DNA of 64,000 nt from Piscicola geometra (lineage: Eukaryota > Annelida > Clitellata > Hirudinida > Piscicolidae). The notes under the pieces were generated by a model, which saw nothing but the letters and a program-made list of their open reading frames with translations, ran no database searches and was not told the origin of the DNA. How positions within the stretch are numbered: the stretch's first letter is position 1; each line of letters begins with the position of its first letter. The position numbers were made by a program, and so were the translations under genes. Below are positions 28,942-38,289 of this stretch, in pieces. The stretch is from positions 1,411,075-1,475,074 of the forward strand of contig OX030964.1 of assembly GCA_943735955.1 (NCBI GenBank), in the 5' to 3' direction.

Positions 28942-30345
28942 CTACAAGAGTCTTTCGCTGAAGAACTCGTTGATCGAGTCTGTGTTCCACTTCTCGACAC
29001 CGAGCACCTCCATCACATGGTGTTCTTGGTCAAGCAGTTTGATGGTTGGGTCGGCTCCCCTGGCATACCTCACCTCGAGACCAGGGTATTTGCTCACCCT
29101 GTCACTCTTGATGAAGGCTGTAGTGAGTGCGTGCGTGAGTGTGTGTGTGTGTGTGCGTGTCTGTGTGTGTGCGTGTTTGTGTGTGTGTGTTTATTCCACC
29201 TTTGGCAGGCTGTACCCCAAAGTCTGGAACAGAAGAGGCATCACCACCAAGACAAAGCTGAAAATATACAGGGCTGTGGTGCTCCCCCCACTGCTATATG
29301 CATGTGAAACGTGGACTGTATATCAACGCCATGCTAGGAAGTTGAACCACTTTCACACAACAAGCCTCAGGAAGATCCTCGGCATAATATGGCAAGACAA
29401 AATTCCAGACACAGTGGTACTGTCCATAGCAGGACTTCCCAGCATCTTCACCCTGCTAATGCAATCTCAGCTTCGCTGTGCAGGACACGTAGTCCGAATG
29501 CCAGACGAGAGACTGCCAAAAAGACTCTTCTATGGTGAACTTCTGCATGCACAGCGGTCTCAGGGTGGGCAAAAGAAACGCTTCAAAGGCACTCTGAAAG
29601 CCTCACTAAAAGCGTTTTCCATCAACATAGAAACTTGAGAACAAGCTGCAACAAATCGTTCCATCTGGCGCTCGTCCATTCACAAAGGTGCCATGACCTG
29701 TGAGGCAAACAGGATCAACGCTGCAGAAAAGAAGAGGCAAGTCCGTAAAGCCCGCACTGTCAACCCTCCTGGAGAAGTCCCACTCATCCCATGTCCCTCA
29801 TGTTCCCGAACCTTCCATGCCAGGATCGGCCTCATCAGCCATCTGCGCACACACAGAGAGCCAGTCACAACGCCCTCCGAATGACTTTAAAGTGGTCCTC
29901 GTCGACTCGACGGACTAACGGACGTGTTTGTGTGTGTTGGTTGGTTTCCTAAAGTTGAAAAAGGGATTTGTATGCCAAAAAATGTTTTAAAGTTTGAAGG
30001 CACCTTCCACCTGAGGGAACCGACCCAGTTTTCATTGGCACACTACCAGCTGAGCATATGGATACAACTGCGGTGAAAATTATTGATTTGAGCACAGTTT
30101 TAACATTCAAGTTCCATAATAAATACAATTGTTACTTTAAAGTTCAAATACCTAGTCAAAAAGCTGATATGCACTTACAACTTTAGTGGACTCCTCATCT
30201 TCTTCCTCCTCCATACAGCACCTTGAACAGTCGTTTGATAGAAAAGAGAGGTTGAACTGGGATAGGTCTTTGCAGGAGAGGCATTTCAGAGCAGGCAAAA
30301 AACCCGCTTCTTTACAACTTTCTGCCTCTATTTCTTTGCTCCATG
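28942..30345 (-). CDS. SELENOF: SELENOF, 15-kDa selenoprotein (3 exons found; signal-peptide exon not found)
   Basis: ER-lumen thioredoxin-like oxidoreductase that binds UGGT and assists glycoprotein folding. Exons: 30179-30345, 30004-30067, 28942-29117, all GT-AG with matching phases (start phase 1; 0; 1), stop TAG. The first carries the UGGT-binding Cys-rich domain with all six cysteines (ESCKEAGF, CLSCKDLSQFNLSF, DCSRCC). The second encodes LYPYAQLVVCQ, TGA (selenocysteine), KLGRFPQVE. The third encodes AFIKSDRVSKYPGLEVRYAR to WNTDSINEFFSERLL. About 135 residues, equal to the mature human protein. The acceptor at 30345 lacks a good pyrimidine tract, and the signal-peptide exon should lie at higher coordinates. 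Intron 29118-30003 holds a GT repeat and a LINE fragment. The redox motif is Cys-Gln-Sec rather than the usual Cys-Gly-Sec. Confidence 0.93.
29128..29192 (+). repeat. (GT)n microsatellite in SELENOF intron
   Basis: GTGTGTGTGCGTGT run just upstream (on the gene strand) of the last SELENOF exon acceptor, which makes the acceptor's tract AC-rich on the transcript. Confidence 0.85.
29195..29930 (+). pseudogene. LINE RT C-terminus with C2H2 zinc finger, antisense in SELENOF intron
   Basis: Encodes KVWNRRGITTKTKLKIYRAV, LLYACETWTVYQRHARKL, LRKILGIIWQDKIPDT and CAGHVVRMPDERLPKRL. After a stop (SINIET, TGA) it continues in another frame with MTCEANRINAAEKKRQV and a C2H2 finger of form C-x2-C-x12-H-x3-H (CPSC ... 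HLRTH), ending near a TAA at about 29920. It shows the intact version of the zinc-finger tail damaged in the copy at 16525. 5' truncated and inserted opposite to SELENOF transcription. Confidence 0.85.
30032..30034 (-). other. SELENOF: In-frame TGA selenocysteine codon of SELENOF
   Basis: TGA on the - strand between TGC CAA and AAA CTG GGT. The residues on both sides align with the known C-x-U-K-L-G-R-F-P-Q redox site of SELENOF, so it is recoded rather than a stop. Confidence 0.92.
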
Positions 30346-30469
30346 CTTTCAAACATAACTGATCATTGAAATTGTATAAATATAATTAAAATTGAAAAAC
30401 TCATTTAATAACTATTATAAATTAATAAATATATGTTAAAAATGTTTTTTAATCATTTAATATATTCAT

Positions 30470-30665
30470 AGTCATTAACCTCCTCCCACTTTGGGACTTC
30501 TATAATTATTATTTTACAAAATGTTGTTAATCCTTCAACAAATTTGCTTATATTAATTATTTTTGAAAAAGAATTATTTTAAAATGCGATTAATACTTTT
30601 GCTTTTGAAGAATGTTTTAACTAGATTATTCAAATTGATTAGAGTAGGAGGAGTTTAATGACTAT
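30470..30665. repeat. Small inverted-repeat element (CATTAAACTCCTCC ends)
   Basis: Ends read ATTAACCTCCTCCCACT (left) and the complement of AGTAGGAGGAGTTTAATGAC (right). The same end sequence bounds 44030-44250 inside the palindrome at 43.4-44.4 kb, so this is a second copy of a MITE-like family. Confidence 0.6.
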
Positions 30666-30726
30666 AAAGGGCTTACAAAACATTTTTTATCTAAATATAT
30701 CAATACAAATCTTCTTTTTTTCTATA

Positions 30727-30962
30727 TTACTCACAGTCTGACATTCGAAGGCCATGTTACAATGGTTAAAACCATAAAAACTAAATAGTTTTAGGAACCA
30801 TGATTCTTATGCGCCACTCCACACGACGTACGCATCTCTCAATTCATACATCGCAAACACCGTATCATAATCACTAGGTCATGATAGGTCACGGTTGCTC
30901 GTCAGGGATTCGAACAGGCAACCTTTGAGTCGCAAGTTCGACGTCTACCAAACCATCCCAAA
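30727..30962 (-). mobile_element. tRNA-derived SINE, copy 1
   Basis: Read on the - strand it starts GGGATGGTTTGGTAGACGTCG (box A-like), followed by box B GTTCGAATCCC, then the unrelated body ending near CATTGTAACATGGCC. About 80 percent identical by eye to the + strand copy at 35658-35914. Contains a small extra segment around the TAAAACTATTTAGTTTT palindrome. Transcribed, if at all, by RNA polymerase III. Confidence 0.82.
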
Positions 30963-30984
30963 AACTACTCTACACACAACCCTG

Positions 30985-32990
30985 ATCAACAAATCCAGAC
31001 CCTCAACGACCACAATGACCATCAACACAAGCACCCCTCGAACAAGCAGATATAGAAGAGCTACTCCTGCTGCTAGAAGAAGACATGTCGACTGACCCGG
31101 AGTACACGGAACTGGCAACAGGATTAAGGACTGACAGAACGACAAGAGACACACTCGATAGGTCCAACATCCTGTACCTTACCAACCATATATTAGAAGC
31201 ACACACACAAGACATTTTACAGAGAGGCCTAGGCTTTATCCCCTCCCAGCCGACTTACAAAACAAACGCACTGACAGACTTTAAGAAAAAGACCATACGA
31301 CGCATACTCCTACACTCACATTACAATAAGTATAAAAGATCACAACCACCCACAACAGTAATTAAAAACCCTATTTCCACACCTCCCCTCACACATATAA
31401 ACTACCAAGCACCTTCACACCAGACATCCGAGAGGCCCAGCAACACATCATCCACACATCTAACCCAATACGCACACACATTAGCAACCATATCAACATA
31501 TACCGTTTAAACCAAACGAGCATGAAGACATGCGCCACACACAATCTCTCCAAAGAGCAAAGATTAGCATTCAAGAAACTCATCCAACTCACACAAAATA
31601 TTATAAGGAAAGCCGATAAAGGCGACACAATAGTAATCAAGACTCCAGAGGCATACGATAATGAAGTCATGAGACAAATCAATGACACAAGAAACTATAC
31701 AGCCACCACCTCAGATCACAAACACACTAATCAGACGCGCACTACACAATCACAGAGATCCCATAGACAAACACACCTACAAGTTCCTAACACCATCCAC
31801 AAACATCAAAACTAGACAATTCTATTTACTCCCGAAAATACACAAACCCATAGACAAATGGTACAACCTATCAACACCACCAGAACGCTCGATAATCAGC
31901 AACATAGGATCTGAAACTGAACACATAGCAACTCTCATTACCTCACACCAATAACTAAAAAATACTCAGCCTACCTCGAGAATAGCTATGACCTTATAAG
32001 ACACATGAACACACTTATCAACAACAACACAAATATAGATAAAAATAATCTAACATTCATAATGGCAGACGTAAAGAGCCTATACACCAACATGATTAAC
32101 ACACGCACAATAGAGTGCGTCTCAATGGCACTAAGACAACACCCATTCCATAACAGACCAGACCAACTAATACTTAATCTTTTAGACATAATCTTAAACA
32201 ACAACACATTCACATTCAATAATCTCACCTACAAGCAAATAAACGGATGTGTGATGGGAGTCAGTGCAGCACCAGCACTGGCAAACATCTACCTACAAAT
32301 TAGACGAGATCATAACCAATATCTACAAACCCATGATATATAAGAGATACATAGACGATATTCTAATCATTCTAGACAACTCCAACTACCCCACACTATG
32401 CACGAAAGATCTTATCAAGAAGATCTCCGAAACACTGAACAACACTTAGACAGAATCCAAACGGAAATCATACACGATCACACGATCACGCTAAGGCAAC
32501 TTTTCTAGACATAGACATATTTATCATGAACAACTACCTACATACGAAGACACACATAAAAAAGACCAATAATCTATCACTCCTACATGGAGACTCAGAC
32601 CACCCACCACACACCTTCAACTCAATACTAAGATCCTCACTCATTAGATATAGAAGATTAAGCAGCACCACACATGACTACTTCCAAACAGCCCTCCAAC
32701 TCAGACACTCTCTATCACAGAGAGAACAACAATAAATTAATTAATAATAAATACAGCACATACACACACCTAAAAGAAACGACCCAAGAAGAGCCAACAC
32801 GATAACCAAACCACCAAATTAACATGCTCACCACTACCCATCCTGACACCACAGACCATAAGAAACCAGACATCATACCTCTAGTTCTCACATACAACCC
32901 AAGCAATGACAGACTCCTGAACACAATTGAAAACAAAATCAAAAGATCAATACCAAACAGCAGACCAGTCAAATTTAAGGCTTAAAAATG
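30985..32990 (+). mobile_element. Penelope-like retroelement, broken RT, no GIY-YIG seen
   Basis: Fragmented frames give a typical Penelope order. LGFIPSQPTYKTNALTDFKK (31230-31290). ADKGDTIVIKTPEAYDNEV (31610-31670). FYLLPKIHKPIDKW then RSIISNIGSETEHIA (31820-31930). IMADVKSLYTNM with RT motif A (32055-32090). INGCVMGVSAAPALANIYL with motif B (32240-32295). RYIDDILII with the catalytic Asp pair (32345-32372). KTNNLSLLHGDSDHPPHTF then SSLIRYRRL (32550-32660). VLTYNPSNDRLLNTI (32885-32930). At least six frameshifts or stops. The usual C-terminal GIY-YIG endonuclease is not visible, so the copy is 3' truncated or belongs to an endonuclease-lacking type. Confidence 0.87.
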
Positions 32991-33489
32991 TTAAGTTAAA
33001 ATTTAAGCCTTAGATTCTAAGCCATCCCGCTCCCCTTTGACCATAAATGACGATTTTGTACTGTAATTAAATAAAACAAAAACAAACCACAAGAGAGGAC
33101 AAGAAAAAACTTATAATCTTTAATTCTAACTTCATTATAACTTTTCTGTCATAAATAAACAAGCTTTAAAGTTTAACCCCTCACAAACATGAATACACCA
33201 GGTTATCACACCTTTTTATGGTTAAAACGGACTTTTTATATTTCTGACTAAATTCAGGTTTGTTTACAAATATTTTGCATTCGAAATTAAGTAATTTTGT
33301 AAGCAAGAAAACATTTAAACATTGGTAAAATGAAACTATATATTAGAAAAATAAGTTTACAAAATCATTCGAAATTAATTAATTTTATAATTATAAAAAT
33401 ACATTTTTAATCAGTAAAACATTTGAGTTCAGGAACCGTAGCCGTGCATTCATATTAATGTAAGTATAAGTAAGTAGATAAGTAGAATA
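32991..33489. other. AT-rich spacer
   Basis: No gene, repeat unit or conserved motif recognised. Begins with a short inverted stretch (AAGGCTTAAAAATG ... AAATTTAAGCCTTAG) just after the Penelope fragment. Confidence 0.4.
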
Positions 33490-34190
33490 CTTCCATGGGC
33501 GGCGATCCTGGAGGGTCCAGGGGTCAAGACTTTTTTCAATTTTTTTATTTAATTTTTTATATTTTGATATGTGCATAATCGTCAACCATGGCATAAAAGT
33601 GAATGTTTATACAGTAATACATTGTGAGTATGTGTAGTTATAGTGATAGCTGTCTAAAACAAAAATATTCTTTACTTACTTAAATACTCCTTCACCTACT
33701 TTTCTTTTGATCTCTATGGCGTGGGCGGGAATCCTGAGGGCGTCCTGGGATCCATCTTAACATGGATCTTCTTCAATTTTTCAAATACAATAATTTATCA
33801 ACTCCTATCTTAATACAAGCATACCATAGCATGAAACAGAATTGTTCTTCAGTAAAATATTTTGGGTAGTCGTAGTTATAGTGATAGCTGCCTGAAGCAA
33901 AATTATTCTTTGCTTACTTAAATACTCTTCCATCTACTCTTCTTTTTATATTTATGGATTTAAAGTAACGCATTATATTTATACAAAATTAAATTTCTAG
34001 ATTTTAAATTTTCGCAAGCAGACATTCAGGATGCTTTTTAGAAATATCGGTTCAGACAGATTTACATTTTAATAAAAAAATTATTCATATTGTGTAACTT
34101 CTTTTGTATGGGCGATGTTCATATAGGGGTTCTGGGGTGCACCTTAATATTGACCCTTTCAATTTTGTAGATAAACCAAAGTTAATGGAT
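33490..34190 (+). repeat. Subterminal tandem repeat of hAT-A (about 220 bp unit)
   Basis: Three degenerate copies begin at about 33491, 33721 and 34108, each opening with TGGGCGGCGATCCTG or a variant. They continue through CATAGTCAACCATGGCATAAAA-like and GTAGTTATAGTGATAGCTG blocks. The same three-unit array is present, inverted, at 42060-42900. Confidence 0.75.
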
Positions 34191-35657
34191 TTCAAAAGGC
34201 TTCAAACATTAACTGAAGCTGTGGTTAAATCAAACTACAAGTTTCATATCACATGACTGCCAAAATGAAATGCTGATGCTTTTAGCTCATTCTATCGTTA
34301 GAAACATAGTGTGCCAGTTTGGTGTTGTGGTTGACGGCACAATAGACTGTAATAGGTTATAGCAGGAATCGATATGCATTCGTTTTGTTGATGAAACCCT
34401 AAATTTTAATGAACAGTTTATTGGTTTATTCAGCCCACCAGACACGACCGGAAAAACATTATCTGCTGTAGTAAAAGATGTTCTGATCAGAATTACGCTA
34501 CCCATAGAAAACCTCAGAGCTCAGACTTCCGATAGCGCTGCTAACATGGGCGGCTGATATCACGGTTGTCAGGCTATTAACAGCAGTGTCTCTTATAATT
34601 GACTTGCCTGATGAGCCACTGGATAAAAAGAATAGTATTAAAAATTCTTTGTCCTTCAAGATGGTTGACCAGAATATCTGCAGTGTCTGCTGTGCTTGAA
34701 CATTATGAAGTGGTACTTGTAAGCTTGGGATCATTTGCTTCCATTCGTACTGCTGATGAAACAGCTGTAAAGGTTCGAGGCTTTTTTTCAACAGGGCACT
34801 ACTGAACTGGCCCTCAAGGTAGTTGTTTTGGTGTTTTCACTTCTAGAACAGTTAAACAAGTCTTTGCAATTAGCAAGTGCCAAGGTAAGTGGAATGATTG
34901 CAGCGACTGATTCAGTTGTGCAAGAACTGCGTCGCCTACGATCAGATGAACAGTTTAATGCAATTTTCAGAGATGTCAACAGTATGGTTTTGGCATATGA
35001 TTTCGAGCCGATTGCTGTACCTCGGGTGCAAAAGCCGCCACAAAAGTATTGTGGGCTGGGCCCAGCTTATGTAGCAACAACACCAGAGGAACATTATCGA
35101 GCATATTACCCTGCCATAGACATTGCAATCATGCAACTCACAGATAGGTTCAATCGAGGTTCTCCTGGTTTGCGTTCATACTTGCAGTTGAAGAAAATGT
35201 TGCTAACTGGTGAAGTGAACCATGATATTTGCAAGCAGTATCGTGAGTTTAATGAAACTGGTCTTTTTTCACAGTTAACTATGTTTAAAGAACAGAATGA
35301 ACTTTAGCACAAACGCAAAAAGTAATGCAAGCTATGTTCACGGAGGTCAGACATCTGTTTCCTTAGGTTGAAAGATTGATCATGTGTGTGTCCAATAAAG
35401 TCATGTACTGTAGAAAGATCTTTTAGTGCTTTGCGGCGTCTTAAGACTTAGTTGCGTGCACCTATGACACAGCCTCGCTTGAATTCACTGGCCGTTTGTC
35501 ATGCACATCAGGATATACTTGACAGTCTGGATTTAAAAAAGCTAGCAGAAGAATTTGCCAGTCGGTCAGATATTCAAAGGGTCTTTTTGGAAATTGGAGT
35601 AAACGAGCTGTGTGGAGAGGGCAAGAAGACGGCAGAGAGGTTATTTTATGTTATGTT

Positions 35658-35914
35658 GGGGAGCGGGGATGGCTTAGATGGTAGACGTCGGACTTGCAAC
35701 TTAAAGGTTGCCTGTTCGAATCCCTAATAGGCAACCGTGAACTATCATATACCTAGTGTATATGATGCGGTGTTTGCGACGTATGCATTGAAAGATGTGT
35801 ACTCGTGTGGAGTGGCGTCTCGGCGCATAAGGACCATGGTTCCTAGAACCATTGTAACATGGCCTGCGTCTGTCAAGCTGTGAACAATAAAGACTATAAA
35901 AAAAAAAATAATAA
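35658..35914 (+). mobile_element. tRNA-derived SINE, copy 2, with poly(A) tail
   Basis: Starts GGGGAGCGGGGATGGC, box A GGCTTAGATGGTAGA, box B GTTCGAATCCC, then a body ending ACAATAAAGACTAT and a poly(A)/AAT tail. The related hAT-A copy 1 has the empty site (TTATGTTATCTAAATA at about 13000), which confirms an insertion of about 250 bp. Not a functional tRNA: no acceptor-stem pairing and the sequence runs well past 75 nt. Confidence 0.88.
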
Positions 35915-36550
35915 ATCTAAATATACACTGTGGGTAAAAAAAATTTCCAATGTATATTTGTTTATAACTTTGGCAAATTTAAATCTATTTGTATTTTTTC
36001 AACTATTTGACTCAGAAATGAATGGAAAACAAAATTTTATAAAATTTATTTTATGGGCTGATGGCTAGTTTTAATTGAATTTATATAGATGACAAATAAT
36101 AAAAAGTACTAAAATCGCTAGTGTTTTTCTTCAAATCGCTCATAGTGGCAATAGAAAAGTATTTTTACTGAGTATAAAACTTGGGTAAAAATTTTTGGTG
36201 ATACAAATAGTATTAGTTGATACAAAAATAATTTGCACTACAGCAAACAATACTAAATAGTATTGCTTGTACTTTATTGGTCGATACCGGTTCTTTGATT
36301 TCAACCCTGAAAAAGACCCCCCCAAGATTCTCTGCAGATCGCCCCTCCTGTTCCCAGGGTTGGAATCAAAGAGCCGGTATCAGGTATTACTAGCGATACT
36401 ATTTTTAAAAAAAGCTTGATACTCGATAAAAATACTTTTCTATTGCCACTTTAAGCGATTTAAAGAAAAAATAGCGATTTCAATACTTTTTATTATTAGT
36501 CATCCATATATATTCAATTAAAATTAAATTCATAAACTAGCCATCAACCC
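35915..36550. repeat. Nested inverted-repeat (MITE-like) elements
   Basis: TACACTGTGGGTAAAAAAAA with the following ACTTTGGCAAATTTAAATC block (35930-36070) is the end of the mariner-like MITE family also seen at 37083-37583. Inside, GATACCGGTTCTTTGATTTC then AACCCTG (36285-36311) is repeated inverted as CAGGGTTGG then AATCAAAGAGCCGGTATC (36355-36380). These two flank the hAT-A 3' end. An ACTAGCCATCAACCC mirror closes the structure at 36537. Confidence 0.55.
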
Positions 36551-37082
36551 TATCAATATCGAAACCACCACTAAAAATATAACCACGGTCCACGAGTTTG
36601 AAGAAAAATTTAACTTTCTTTTAAAGTTTTAGGCGATTTGAGAAAAAATAATTAGGTTTTGCATTGCGTACTTATAGATTCAATTAATGTTATTCTAATA
36701 CCCTTTCATTCATTTACATTATATTGTTTTCCACAATTATTGTATGAACGCTAATGAAAACGTTCCACAGTTCTTTTTATTACAAAATTAATTTGCACAG
36801 ATTTGCATCCATATGTCCCAATAAAAATAGTGAAATTCCTTTCACTAGTGTCAAATGTAATAATAAATTAATAATAATTAAATGTCCAGACAATCTGGTT
36901 TTTACAGTCATCATATTATAGAAGTATATATAAATGTCAAGCCACTTAAAATTAAAATATCAAGATAACATAAATGTATAGCACAACTAACTAGGTAGAC
37001 CAGGAATATATCTGTATTCATTTTGTTGATGAAACTTTAATGATAAATAAAAAATTTATTGGGTTAGCTAGTCCAACAGTCA

Positions 37083-37583
37083 GTTAAATATACACTCTGG
37101 GTCAAAAAAACATACTGCTATATGTTTGTATATAACTTCGACAAATGTAAAGCGATTTTCAATTTTTTCACTATTTGACTCAGAAATGAATAAGGAACAA
37201 GCCTTAAGAAGCATTTATTTTGACCCTTTCAATATTTAATACATTTACCTTGTGAAACTGAAATAAAGATGAAAATATCGAAAAATGTCATGTAAAAAAT
37301 GGGAAAAAATTAATAACAAATGTCAACTTATTTATAGAAATTAAAACTAAAAATATTTTTTATCCCATTTTAAGGTTTTTTACGCTATTATTCCGCTTGT
37401 TTTAGTTTCAGTAGGTGAAGATAATGCATATTGAAGGAATCTAAATAAATTTCATAACATCTTGTTTTCCATTCATTTCTGAATCAATTGGTTAAAAAAA
37501 ATTACAAATCGATTTAAGATTCCAAAGTTATGAACAAATATACAATGGCTACATTTTTTTGGCCCACAGTGTATATTTAAATA
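37083..37583. mobile_element. Mariner-like MITE with about 100-bp inverted ends
   Basis: Left end TATACACTCTGGGTCAAAAA and right end (inverted) TATACACTGTGGGCCAAAAA. The arms also share TTTGTNNATAACTT, ATTTGACTCAGAAATGAAT and GGAACAAG/GGAAAACAAG blocks. No transposase. Flanking TA dinucleotides fit a Tc1/mariner target site. Related pieces at 35930 and 56880-57235. Confidence 0.75.
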
Positions 37584-37609
37584 ACATAAAAGGAATGCAG
37601 TCGATTCAC

Positions 37610-37680
37610 CCCTTAACCGATTCATCCCATAACCGATTCACCCCTCAACCGATTCACCCCTTAAAATAGTTAAAAACGGA
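37610..37680 (+). repeat. Short tandem repeat AACCGATTCACCCCTT
   Basis: Four imperfect copies of a 16-17 bp unit. Followed to 38060 by an AT-only stretch with an AAATATATTAAAAATTAT unit repeated about seven times. Confidence 0.85.
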
Positions 37681-38289
37681 CTTTATTTTTTATAGGAATT
37701 TTGCCAAAATAAAGTAATAAATTATTATTTTTTAAATAATGGAAAAATGAAAAACTATAATTTTTCAAATAAATGAAAAACTATGAAAAAATTATAAAAT
37801 GAAAAAATACATTTTTTTTAAAGATAAAAGAAATGAGAAATTATTTTTTTAAATTATAAAATATTTCAAAAAATATATATATAAATTATAAAATATAAAA
37901 AAAATATATTAAAAATTATAAAATATTTAAAAAATATATTAAAAATTATAAAATATGTAAAAAATATATTAAAAATTATAAAATATTTAAAAAATATATT
38001 AAAAATTAGAAAATACTAAAAAAATATATTAAAAATTATAAAATATTTAAAAAATATTTTAAAATTGCTTCTTTACCTTCCCTGAACGATTGTAAAAAGC
38101 ACCTAACTCTTTGACAAACTGACGTTAATTTCTCACAAAGGGATTTGCGGCAGCTGTGTGCTGGGCAACAAGATTTTTACAGTGAGCAGAACAGTGGAAA
38201 AACAATGCAAGCGGATGCTCACTGCTGATAATAGCTTGACAACTGTTATATCGGTCGTTCATGTTAACAGCGCCGTCATAAGTCTGAGC

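Larger units (their letters stand above)
33490..36352 (+). mobile_element. hAT-A transposon copy 2 (ZMYM1-like transposase, broken)
   Basis: The best preserved hAT-A copy. Subterminal repeats fill 33490-34190. Transposase pieces follow: 34280-34560 (MHIRFVDETLNFNEQFIGLF region), 34828-35307 with LRRLRSDEQFNAIFRDVNSM, VPRVQKPPQKYCGLGPAYVA and an intact run to FKEQNEL, then 35380-35640 with RSFSALRRLKT (hAT dimerisation) and SLAVCHAHQDILDSLDLKKL. 34828-35307 is open for 159 codons, but stops before and after disable the gene. The 3' end, CCCAAGATTCTCTGCAGATCG then CCCCTCCTG, lies at 36319-36352. A SINE (35658-35914) and small inverted-repeat elements have landed near the 3' end. Confidence 0.83.

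Noticed and set aside
30032..30034. Nonsense mutation making SELENOF a pseudogene
   Set aside because: The TGA is exactly at the selenocysteine site, all splice phases and flanking residues are intact, and a SECIS follows in the 3' UTR.
35658..35735. Functional tRNA gene
   Set aside because: Box A and box B are present, but there is no matching acceptor stem, and the sequence continues into a SINE body with a poly(A) tail.
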